Origin: Fonsecaea monophora
Taxonomy: Eukaryota; Ascomycota; Eurotiomycetes; Chaetothyriales; Herpotrichiellaceae
DNA: 64,000 nt
NCBI RefSeq assembly: GCF_001642475.1
Contig: NW_019173980.1
Coordinates: 1-64,000, forward strand
Reading direction: 5' to 3'
The translations under genes and the position numbers were made by a program. How positions within the stretch are numbered: the first letter of the stretch is position 1; every line of letters begins with the position of its first letter. Shown piece after piece: positions 43,457 through 53,730 of this stretch. The notes under the pieces were generated by a model. The model saw nothing but the letters and a program-made list of their open reading frames with translations. It was not told the origin of the DNA and ran no database searches.

Positions 43457-43817
43457 TGCGAAAAGGCTCGAGGGAGGTCGCGAAAAGGCCTTGTGGGATC
43501 CTTGTTATCGTATCATGATTCGACAGTAGGATAAGAGTTGAGAGATCGAGAAATCGTGAAAGAGGGAGAGGCTGCGTAACCGTTGCCCGCGCTGTTTGTG
43601 GCGGTGATTTGGCTGCCTTCCGTCATCTTCTTGGCCCAGAATCTCTCAGGATCTCCCCAACTGTCCCGAACTTTCGAACTGCAAGGTAACGACACCACCA
43701 GCCAGACAATCATCAAACGTACCAAATTCTTCTTCAATCCTTACCCTAGTCCGAGGCCGACCTTTTGAGGCCTGTTGTACACGCGACCGCTAGGCAAATA
43801 TCAACCACAGCCCGATC
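43457..43817. other. divergent promoter, SAC1 / Rab5
   Basis: A 361-bp gap between two outward-reading membrane-traffic genes. It could coordinate them, but I see no clear shared site. Confidence 0.45.
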
Positions 43818-44656
43818 ATGGCCGCTCGAGCTCCCGCAGGCCGACCAGGCGCAGGCGGCAGATTCGCCCAATTCAAGCTCGTCCTTCTCGGTATGTTGAG
43901 GACAGCCCTGCACTCGCGAGCGACTAATTAATGCCATACAGGTGAATCGGCAGTAGGAAAGGTACTTTGCCAACCAACTCCGGCGTTTCCCTTGCGAACC
44001 ATTTCCATCCTAACAGATCCTCCTTTCCGCAGAGCTCGTTAGTCCTCCGGTTCGTCAAAGACCAGTTCGACGACTACCGCGAATCCACCATCGGCGCCGC
44101 ATTCCTCACGCAGACGATATCTTTAGACGAGAACACGACGGTCAAATTCGAGATATGGGATACCGCCGGCCAAGAGCGATACAAATCCCTGGCGCCGATG
44201 TACTACAGGAATGCAAACTGCGCCGTGGTCGTTTACGATATTACCCAGGCTGTACATGCTCCCTGCTGTCCTCGAAACGATTGAACGCCTACTAATCGTG
44301 CTTGACAGTCATCTCTAGATAAGGCCAAGTCATGGGTCAAGGAACTCCAGAGACAGGCCAACGAAAACATCATCATCGCCCTTGCTGGGAACAAACTCGA
44401 CATCGTTGACGAGTACCCTGATAAGCGGGCCATTCAGACCGCCGACGCCGAAGCATATGCCAAAGAAGCCGGCCTGCTCTTTTTTGAAACATCCGCAAAG
44501 ACGTCCACAAACGTCAAGGAGTTATTCACCGCCATCGCAAAGAAACTGCCCCTTGACCAGGCGGGGCCCAGGAATCTGAGGGCGACTCCCCGACCAGGTG
44601 TGGATTTGAGGCCGGAATCGACTGGGACGCAGGGCGCTGGGAATTGCCAGTGTTGA
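43818..44656 (+). CDS. ypt5: Rab5-family GTPase (Ypt5/Vps21)
   Basis: This is the early-endosome Rab GTPase. Four exons, 43818-43890, 43942-43961, 44033-44251 and 44309-44656, give 219 aa. The P-loop is GESAVGKSS, built from the end of exon 1, the 20-nt exon 2 and the start of exon 3. The effector loop reads RESTIGAAFLTQT, typical of Rab5. Then come WDTAGQERYKSLAPMYYR, GNKLD and ETSAKTS. The C-terminus NCQC is a CXC prenylation site for geranylgeranyl transferase. A 15-residue Ala/Arg/Gly-rich stretch precedes the fold, as in other fungal Rab5 proteins. Confidence 0.96.
43942..43961 (+). other. 20-nt exon carrying the Rab5 P-loop
   Basis: Flanked by ACAG and GTACTT, this 20-nt exon codes most of ESAVGK. 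Skipping it would both break the frame and remove the nucleotide-binding lysine. Confidence 0.85.
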
Positions 44657-45217
44657 TTGCCCAAGCAGCCGCCAAGTGGCCGTTCTCTTGAGATTATTTT
44701 GTGTCCGTCTTCCAAAGGTTTTAATCTAGCAGGCGCAAGACAGGAAAGTATCGCGTGGGGGCCCAATTTAGGGCGCGGATGCTGGATGGAGAGGAATCTG
44801 GATTTTGCAAATGCTAGCCTAGTCGAGACCAACCATCTCACAGCACATTCGACACTGGGGGTTTTTGCTACCGACAGGTCAGATTCCAACAGGACTAATT
44901 CGATGAGGCTGTGTGGACAAAGGCGTCCCGTGAGAAACCCTTTCCCCCGACTCGAAGACCATCCGCCGACTTCCATCATCGCGATATACTTTGCCAGGCA
45001 GTGCCCACAGGCGTTTCTGGGAACACAGGTTGTCGGTGATCAAGGGGTGTGTGTGGCGTTTTGCTTTTATCAAGCACAGTGCTCTAATGGCCTAGAGATA
45101 CAGTTTTGTTTCGAGACCCTTTGTCCAGCCCGCGCAACTCCATCCTTTTCCATTACTTTTTCGCGTGTGTGTCCCCTGTCGTGCCCATGGATACAGCCAT
45201 TCTCATCCTTCATCCTT
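44657..45217. other. convergent 3' region, Rab5 / Rtc5
   Basis: The gap lies between two stops. It has a continuous plus-strand open frame that runs into the antisense of the Rtc5 gene, which I read as a shadow. No other gene is seen. Confidence 0.5.
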
Positions 45218-47234
45218 TTACACAGATCCGCCGCTCCTGTTCCCAGCCTTGTCCCCGACCAGGCCGGCCATCTCCAACAGGGCCCTCGCGCCGTCCTTGT
45301 CCCCTCCAAAGTTGACCCCCCTGCGGCGCGCGGCTTCGGCCTCCTCCCACGCGAGCCGTTTCCTCTGCTTGGCCACCTCGTCGTCTTCCCCCGCGTTGTC
45401 CGAGAGCGAGCCCGTGCGGGCCAGCGGGAAGGAGATCCCCCACACCTCGAGCGTGTCGAGGTCAAACTCGGCCCTTTTGGGCTGCGTGGTTTCGGGATGG
45501 TGTTTCTGCGCCGTCTCCAGGCCCGGGTCCGTCATGAACGCCCCGGCCCCGCCGTCCCCGTCGTGCTGGAACGTGCACGTCGACATGTCGCTGTCGATCA
45601 GGACGCTGACCGGTCCCAAGATCGGCGGCAGGGGCGGGCCCGTCCGAGACTGCTGTGGCGGGATGACGCAGCCTAGCGCGATGCCCGTTTTCGCGTTGAA
45701 ATATGAAAAGGGGATGCTGCGGTTGTACTGGTTCGCGAGGAAGACGCAGTGCCGCGGCAGGAGCTGGAAGAGGCAGGACGCCCTGGACGGGCTGTCACTA
45801 GAGGTGGAGGAGGATGACGGGGGTGCTGGCTTCTCGCGCCACGGTTCGGGGAGGTATGCCCCGATGATGATGGGGTTGTTTGTGTCGGGGAGCGTGCCGG
45901 ATATCAGGACCAGCGTCGAAGACTGCCACGAGTGGACTTGGCGGGAGAAGGAGGACAGGGACGTGCCGTGGGACGAGGTCGCATAGAGCTGGTTGAAGCG
46001 GGCGTTGGAGGCGAAGATGTTCTTGAGGGAGGAGCTCGACGAGACAGACGTGGATACTTGGAGGGACATGGACAACTGGGCGAGGAGGGTGTCGGTGAAG
46101 ATGGTGCTGAAGGTGGTGTCTTCGGGAGATTTGTAGATGGGTGATGACGGTATGGCCTCGACCGTGTCAACGGCTGCTGGCGCAGGGTCACGGTGTTTGT
46201 TGAGGTTGAAGTTCTTGCTGAACAGAAAATGCTCGAACAGGGCATTGAGAGGCTCGAATAGATCGGGCAACGTCGTGGTGACGGTCTTGACGAAGTTGGA
46301 GTACCGGATTCCTCTGCTCTGAGGCTCGGGGTCGAAGGCCGCCACGATGGCATCCGCTGACGTGTTTAAGGCCTGCAGACGCTCTGCGTCCAGGCGTTCG
46401 CCGTAGGTGGCCAGTGTGGTCAAGGGTGTGACGCCGGCAACGAGCAGCAAGAAAGTGATGAGTTTCTTGAGGTTCTCCACAGGAATCATCGCGTGGTTGA
46501 TCTTGCGGTTGGTCTTCTGGTCATGCTTGAACACTTCGATGGCGTCGAGCGAGTCGAGCGCAGCCAGCGCAAGGTCGTCATCGTCTTCCTCCTCATCGTC
46601 ATTCACGGGCTCGTCAATGGCGAACCCGCCGACGTGGGAGCTCACACCCCTCTCGACTTCGCGCTCCCTCAACATGTCCTCGGGAAGCTGCTCTATCACA
46701 ATCTCGTCCATATCCGGCCTCTCCTTCGGCGAGGTCACGCTGTGGCGCCGGTCGAAAACGGCCAGGCTGCGAAACAACAGTTTGATCTTGTCCTGGTCGC
46801 CTCGTCTCAGGACCTTCTTGTACCTACCCGTCATGATGGTGATGACCTTCAGCATGGCCTCTCTGGTCAATATGCACGGCGCTAGACTGGGGAATGGAAA
46901 TGCCCCAAGATATGTACACATGTGATACAACACGGGCCCAGCCTTGAGAGGCTCCGGCAGGGCGAGGAAGCCGCATAACGTGTCTTCCTTCCAGTACTCG
47001 ACGTCTTCCTGGTGATCTGCCAAGGTCTTGAAGTTGTCCTTGTAGTGCGCTATCTCCAGATGGGTGTAGCATTTGGAGGCAAAGCGGAGGGCCAACTCAT
47101 GGCTCAATTGCTCTGGACGAAGTGAGTCTACAACTGACAGAACCCGGAGAAAAGGGTCGTTGTCGCTGGTTAGATTGGTTTCACTCACCGACTGGGATCT
47201 CTCTCGGCGGTGGCGAGGAATGTGATTGACCCAT
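45218..47234 (-). CDS. rtc5: Rtc5-like TLDc-domain protein
   Basis: Rtc5-type proteins are fungal TLDc proteins; yeast Rtc5 is linked to the vacuolar ATPase. The true start is a short first exon, 47234-47189, coding MGQSHSSPPPREIPV, then a 55-bp intron (GTGAGT..TCAG) and exon 47133-45218, in all 653 aa. The continuous frame begins with no ATG, only a GTG that is in fact the splice donor. MGQSHS is a good N-myristoylation signal, so it is probably tethered to membranes. The N-terminal helical part (LSHELALRFASKCYTHLEIAHYKDNF) and an acidic NDDEEEDDDD loop come next. The TLDc domain follows at about residues 330-610 (RQVHSWQSSTLVLISG, then NRSIPFSYFN, FDLDTLEVWG). Confidence 0.88.
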
Positions 47235-47577
47235 TATTGTGACTTGCTATTGTCTCGATCTATATCGTCATTGGGAGAAGCGATATAGAAACCCTCGATA
47301 AAAGTCATCACTGAGCGTCTTGAGATAACGGGTGTGTCAGGCCGTATCTGCCCAGGCACCACCAGGACCGCCGCCAGGTTGCATGGCCTATTATTACATA
47401 CGTTGCTTGACAAACAAAGTCTCTTCATTAGGGAACCATAATGCTCCGCCATACACCAGCTTACGGGGCTCCAGGACGGACATTGACGCAAAATGCTTGT
47501 TTCGGCTCCCGCCAGAGAATATTTCCACTTCGGGTCGGTCGCAGGAACCGCTGACGCTCGTTCACGCCTGTTCTAGG
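47235..47577. other. divergent promoter, Rtc5 / folylpolyglutamate synthase
   Basis: A 343-bp gap with both genes read outwards. No clear TATA box is seen. Confidence 0.45.
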
Positions 47578-49301
47578 ATGAGGAGATGGATCCTCAAGTC
47601 TTCCACGCCTCTCCGTCTCATTGTTCGCAGCTCTGCGACCAAGTCTTCCGTCATGGCACGGACATACGCTGTGAGTTGTCACGAGCAGCAATGCATTTCA
47701 CGCACACAACTGACCACTCGACAGGATGCCGTGACCTCGCTGAACACCCTTCAGTCGAATTTTGCGATTGTCGACGCCGTCCGCAAGTCCGGAGGCAGGC
47801 TGAATGAGCTGTCGATCCCGGAAATGGTGGAATGGTGCCGCAAGATTGGATACGAAGTACGCGACGACCAGAGCTTGCCAGAACTGCCCAACTAACTAAC
47901 CCTCGCTTGCCTTAGCCCTCAGACTTCAATGCGTTAAAGGTCATACACATCGCCGGAACCAAGGGCAAAGGGTCGACGGCCGCCTTCACCTCGTCCATCC
48001 TCACTCAATTCGTCGGAGGGAAAGAACCCAAGTCGTTGTCAAAAGTAGGCTTGTACACATCTCCGCATCTTCGGTTTGTTCGGGAACGCATACAGATCAA
48101 TGGGGAGCCGCTGTCAGAGCGCCAATTCGCGCAATATTTCTTCGAGGTCTGGGACAGGCTGGAGAATGTCGCAAAAGAAGCAGGACAGGACCCTCACTCT
48201 CCGGAATCGAAACCCGTCTATTTCAGATACCTCACCTTGATGGCCTTCCATGCCTATATGCGGGAAAAGGTTGATGTTGCGGTGATCGAATGTGGCATTG
48301 GTGGCACTTATGACAGCACAAACGTCTTCGAAGCTCCAGCCGTCACTTGCGTCACGAGCCTCGGGATAGATCATGTCGGCATGCTTGGTTCTACAATCGG
48401 CGAGATTGCCTGGCATAAAGCTGGAATCATGAAGAGCGGCGTCAAGTGTTTCACCCCGAGCACCCAGCCTGCGGAAGCGAAAGCGGTCATGGAGCACGTC
48501 GCAAGCGAGAAAGGGAGTATGCTTCAGTACGTGGACGTTGATCCGGCTATCGCCAGCGGCGACATCAAGCTCGGTCTCCAAGCAGACTTTCAAAAGATGA
48601 ACGCTAGTCTTGCTGTGGCTCTAGCAGAAACGTGGCTGGGCCAGCAAGGGCTCGCGCATGACCCCGACTACAAGCAAAAAATCACACAGGGATTGGAAAA
48701 CGTTCGGTGGCCCGGCAGATGTGAGACACGGTTCGAGACCGGAATCAAATGGTGCATTGACGGTGGCCACACCCTGGAAAGCATTGAGCTGGCAGGCAAG
48801 TGGTTCGCTTCTCAGCTTATGCCCGACCAAGGCGCTTCAGCTCCTCTTCCCCCTCAGCCTCGTTTCTTGATTTTCAATCAACAGACACGCGACGCCGCTT
48901 CCCTTGCGATGGCACTATTCAACACACTGTCCAAGGCGCTCAATGAACCACATCCGTTCACCCACGCTATTTTTTGCACCAACACGACATTCAAGGACAG
49001 CGGTTTCAAGCCCGACCTCATTTCGGTCAATGTCAATGCGTCAGACGTCGATTCACTGAAGGTTCAGAACAATCTCGCCGAGACTTGGAAAGGTGTCGAT
49101 TCCTCAGCTCGGGTTGAAGTCGTGAGGACAATCGAAGAGGCCGTCGGTATCGTCCGCAACTTTGCCAATGCCTACCGACAGAATGCAACCGAAACAGATG
49201 GCGAGAAACAGGTGGCAGCGCTGGTCACAGGCAGTCTGCACCTCGTTGGGGGATTCTTGGAGGTTCTGGAGAGTACGAGCAGCTCGGAGCAAGGGATATG
49301 A
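47578..49301 (+). CDS. met7: folylpolyglutamate synthase
   Basis: This ATP-dependent ligase adds glutamates to folates, keeping them in the cell and in mitochondria. Three exons, 47578-47670, 47725-47856 and 47916-49301, join in phase 0 and give 536 aa. The P-loop is HIAGTKGKGST, with the folate-site KVGLYTSPHL. The mark of the Mur-ligase-like family follows: ECGIGGTYDSTN, GIDHVGMLG, IAWHKAGIMK and RWPGRCE. Exon 1 has two in-frame starts: MRRWILKSSTPLRLIVR at 47578 is a good mitochondrial presequence, and MARTYADAV at 47653 matches the cytosolic start. Two products from one gene are therefore likely, as known for folylpolyglutamate synthases elsewhere. The frame is open further upstream but without good sequence. 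Confidence 0.93.
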
Positions 49302-49623
49302 ACCAAGACTCATCAACTGATGCTAGGATTTGACGAAGAAAATGCCATGATGGCCTCATCGCCAGCTGATTTACAACATAGAAATGATACCCATGTAGAC
49401 ATGTATATATGTATGAATATATAACACATTGTGACTCTCAGTCAATCACGCGAAACAAACCCAGCAGAACGTCGCTCATTCCTCGTCGAATTCCCAAATA
49501 TTAAGCCGGAGCGCAGGTGACCCCTTTTTTTCTGTACATTGCTCTAGAGGGGCCGCTCTTTCCGGGGTCGTGAACTGATCGTCGTTTTCTCATCGTTACT
49601 TTTTTGGGGCTGTCGTTGCCGTT
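49302..49623. other. convergent 3' region
   Basis: This 322-bp gap lies between the folylpolyglutamate synthase stop and the kelch-TM stop. TATATA-rich sequence near 49403-49425 probably belongs to a 3' UTR. Confidence 0.5.
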
Positions 49624-52288
49624 TTAGTGCTTCCAGTTTCTCCCCACCGTCGGACTCACGGGGCTGATCGTCCCAAACAGACTCCTCCTGCGGTCCTCGT
49701 CCTGCGGCAGGGACCCTCCTCCTCCTTCGCCTGCTGCGCGCGTGGGACTCGGCAGCGTCCCGATCCCGCTGCTCGCGCTCTCGTTGCCGTGCCGGTACTG
49801 GTTCCAGTGCGCATCGTCCTTGTCGTTGTCCACGGGCAGTTCGTGGGCGACGCTCTCGCGGCGCGAGCCTGGCTCTTCCTGCTCGTCCTCCTCGATGATG
49901 GGCTGCACGGAACTGCTCTCGCTGCTGCGCTCGCGGTCGAAGGGGAACCGCGTCGCGTTCGTGTTGCGCGGCGTCCGGCCGGTACCGCCTCCCCGCCAGT
50001 TGTTCTGGGTCGCGGGGAACGGCCAGGCCAGCGTCTCGGCCGTGCCCGTCGACGAGTAGTTCGACGAGCTCGAGTTCTCTTGGCTGGGGCTGGAGATCTC
50101 GGATGTGCCGCCTGGTGGGGGGAAGCGCACGCTGCGGAGGGGTGATGCGGTGGCCCCGGCTGTGGCGGTGTTGCCGTTGCCGTGGTTGTTGCTGCTGGGT
50201 GCGGGAGTGGTGCCGTTGAGGCTGTTGCTTAGTGGAGACGGGCGGTAGACTTCGTCGGACGATGTCGACTGTGAGTTCGAGTTCGAGTTGGAGTGCGTGT
50301 GGCCGAAATTAGCATTGTATGCGTAGTCGACGATCCCCGAGTGACGCGGGTGGCCGAGATTGTTGTACGGCGTGGCCAGCTCGTAAGGGGGCTTGGGCCG
50401 TTCGGTGTTGTTGGCCATTTCATGCCGCACGGGTTGTAGTGGCGGAGTCGGCTCTTCAGACAACGAGGAATACCCGACTTGCTGAACCTCTGGCGGTGTG
50501 GTTTGGGAGGATTGACGGATCTGGTGGGGTGGGCGTTTCGGACTCACACCGGCGCATGAAGCCCCGTTCAACCATCGCGTGATCCGGCTGTTGCTCGAGT
50601 GCGACGACTTTTCGGAGGAGCCGCTGTTGATGATCCGACGGCGCCGGACAAGGAGGAAGATGAGGATGAGGAGGAGGACGAAGAGGACGGCGGCGGCGAC
50701 GCTGACGCCGATGATGGTGCCTTTGCTCACCCCTGAGTGCTCGCTGTCTGACGAACCGGTCGACGAGCCATTGACAGGGTATGGGTAGTAGTGTGTGATC
50801 TGTCTCGAGTACGATTTGGCAAAGATACCGGCCAGAGCACCGTCTGACCAAGCCGCGGTTTTTGTCGAGCCTCCTTGGGCGTCGCCTCCTATGGCTTTGG
50901 TGACGACCGCGGGCACCTCGTAGTCCGACCAGGTCTCGGGGTCGTAGGCGTCCTGGAACTCGAGTTTGTTGAGGTTGAAGATCTGGATGATGCCCCCCTC
51001 GACGCAGTTGGCCTGATTTTGATGGACCCCGCCGACGACAAACATCTGATCGGGGTACGGACTGACGCACTGGTGTCCGGAGCGGCCGTGACCCTTGTTC
51101 CCGCTGTACGCCTTGATCCACTGAAATGACGGGATCGACAGGATCCAGACGTCGTCTGAGGGTTCGTCGGCGGCGTTGAGCCCGTCGTAGCCGCCGTAGA
51201 TGTAGACGTTGAACGACGACGAGTCCTTGGCCGTGGCGACGACGGCGCAAAACTGGGTGAGCTGGCCCGGGGCTTGGCCGGTGGTGTTTTGCAGGTACCA
51301 GGTGCTGGAGGCGATGTCGTAGACGGGCAGCGTGGTCATGAACCCGGGACTCTGCGCCTCGCTCTCGGAAGTCTGTGAGTCGTTCAGTCCCGACGCCCAG
51401 ATCTCCTCGGGCGCGGACACGCCGCCGATGGCGACCAGCACGCCCTTGTCCGAGACGGGCAGCCACACCAGTTCGGCGTTTGCACGCGGCTGGATCTCGG
51501 CCGGCAGCGTCGTGTTTGTCCACTTCTCGCTCCTCATGACCGACATGTCTACCTCGATCAACGTGTCCGCCGTCACGTTGGCCGACGAGTCTTCGTAGTA
51601 GATCGGGCCCCATGTCGGCGACCGCATGCCGCTGAAGTAGTAGCCCAGGTTCTCACCGGGCACGGACACGCCCGCGCCGTTGGTGATGTACCTCGTCACG
51701 CCGTCCGGCAGGTTTCCCTGGTAGAAGCCGGGACTCCAGCTTGCTCGGTCCGGACCGTATTGGTAGGCTTCGTATCCCAGGACGGTTTCGGCGCTCTGTG
51801 GCGAAGCGGAGTCGGTGAGACGGGGGAGGCCACTGTCATCGAGAGAACACCATGTCAGCTATCATGATACACAAGGCGATAAAATAAGGAGAAGGGGAGG
51901 CGTACCCGTAGAGATACAGTTCGCCGTCATTGGTGAACATGGTCCCGTCGACATAGTTCGGGGCGATGTTGTTTCCTGCGCCGCCGGCTTTCGCCATGCG
52001 GTCAAACAAGCCTGACACGTTCGTTTTCGTGGTATCAAACGGCGTCGAGAAGTTCAGAACGAACATGTCCCCCTCGACGTTACCGTCACTGCTCACGACC
52101 GGCGCGGTGCCATCTGCAAACGCCGTTTGCCACCAGAGCAAACCACCGTCCAGGTACAACGCATCACGAATGACTCCAGCTCTCAGACGAGCCCAGTTGC
52201 ATATCGTGTAGTTCTCCTGGACCGATATGCCGTGCGCAACTCCAAGCAATAACGCCCCGAGCACCGCAGACTTGGGAAAGTGTTTCAT
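49624..52288 (-). CDS. membrane-anchored kelch protein, type I
   Basis: Two exons, 52288-51906 and 51832-49624, give 863 aa. A signal peptide (MKHFPKSAVLGALLLGVAHG) leads into an outside kelch propeller with many N-glycosylation sites (NYT, NVT, NTT). Blades are seen at NVYIYGGYDGLN, DDVWILSIPSFQWIK and QMFVVGG. One membrane helix (GTIIGVSVAAAVLFVLLLILIF) is followed by RRRR, which fits the cytosolic side. The tail of about 300 residues is Ser/Thr/Pro/Asn-rich and disordered. Such proteins are widespread in filamentous ascomycetes and are thought to be surface sensors or wall-linked; no function is proven. It is unrelated in design to the kelch-BTB protein in this window. Confidence 0.87.
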
Positions 52289-53730
52289 AACGAGTTATGT
52301 TGCGGGATTGCCGGTGTCATCTCTGTTCATCAGTTCATAGACACTGAATGCGAGCCTCCCAAACAAAGCATTAAACAGATTTACCTTGGGTGTGGGATTT
52401 CTAAAGCGTCGATATTCGGTCGAGGAAAAATCCATGTGCACGCTCCGAGTGAGACATACCTCGTATTGATACTTTGCGATCATCGCCAGAAGCAAAATTT
52501 GCCACCAAGGGGACAATCACTACATCAGTCGTTGAAGCAGCTTTTCGCACCTGTACCGGTATTCGCGATGCTCGATCCCTACTGCATTTCAGGGTCTTTA
52601 TCGCCATCACGGACTGGTTGCGGAGTGGTCGTCTGTCACTTTGTCTGCTAGGGTCGATGCGTCATAGTCACCTAGGCGAATGGTCTCAATGTTTGGCTGG
52701 GTCTCGGCTGGACTGCGCCCTCTGATATCAGACCCTAGCGGCGGGCAGGAGAGACAAGTGGGCGAGGATCAGGGACAATCGTGCCTGGAACCGGGCATGG
52801 CTAACCGCTACCGTTGGGATTCCCTGGAAAAGGATGAGAAAGCACGCGCTGTGAGTTGTCAATGGCACCCTTGTGGTGCTTGGGTAGAGACAAACGTTCG
52901 AGGCTAGATCAACCCGTGCCGTGCGCTTATGCTGTCTGGCAAACGACAAACCGGTTTTGAAGACACATCAGAGCCGAAGTGGGAATAGTGGGAAGTGGTG
53001 GGGCTGGTGGGACCAGCGGGAAACCTGGGCAAAGGCTTGGGACGAGGCTCCACCGCCGGCGGGAACTTTCTCCAGCTTTTTCAACGTCCTCTTTCTCACT
53101 CTGTCACTTCTCAATTCTCCCATTCTTCCTTGGATCGCCCATCCCCATTGACCCTGCCTGCCTGCCCACTTTTCAAGAGACTAGACAACACGGGGCAAAG
53201 TCCCCGAACGCGAGCTTCCTTTGAAAAAAAGGGCTGATTCGACCATTGATTGGCACGTCACTGTCCGCTTCTGGCAGGGCAATTGCAGATGTAAATCCAG
53301 GAACGTCACCAAACGTGCATTACCCGGCCAATCCTCCAGCTCCCCAGCCCCCAATGGCAGAGTTGTCAAGGAAAAGCCCGATGCCATGTGGCGTGTTCAA
53401 GTCCACCATCCCAGGGTAGTTGTTTATCAATGTCCCCCAAGGACTTGCTCCAATGATGACGGCAAGTCTTTTCTCGAAGCGATTCGCATTCTTGCCCCCC
53501 GTGCATGTTACCTTTGACCGCTGAGTTGTGGCAGCTCTTGGAAACTTTCATTATTCTTTTTACCTGTCGTTCGCTTCGAACCCGCGCTCTCATTTCCAAA
53601 ATCCATTCGCTTTTTCAGCTCCGCGCTGTGTGGTTGGCTGCGTCATGAATGTGCTGTGAAGAGGAGGAAATAGTTGTCGTTCTCGTTGTCGTCGTCTTCT
53701 AAAAGCTTTGAAAGAGAAACACCGTCAAAG
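52289..53730. other. 1.4-kb divergent region, kelch-TM / GPI glycoprotein
   Basis: Both surface-protein genes are read outwards from here. The gap has short G-rich stretches near 52985-53035 and a C/T-rich stretch near 53095-53150, but no reliable gene. Confidence 0.5.

Noticed and set aside
44657..45986. Plus-strand frames of 339 and 273 codons after Rab5
   Set aside because: Antisense to the Rtc5 TLDc domain, without a domain of their own.
47186..47188. GTG start for the Rtc5 frame
   Set aside because: It is the GT of a GTGAGT donor, and the first exon at 47189-47234 supplies a proper ATG.
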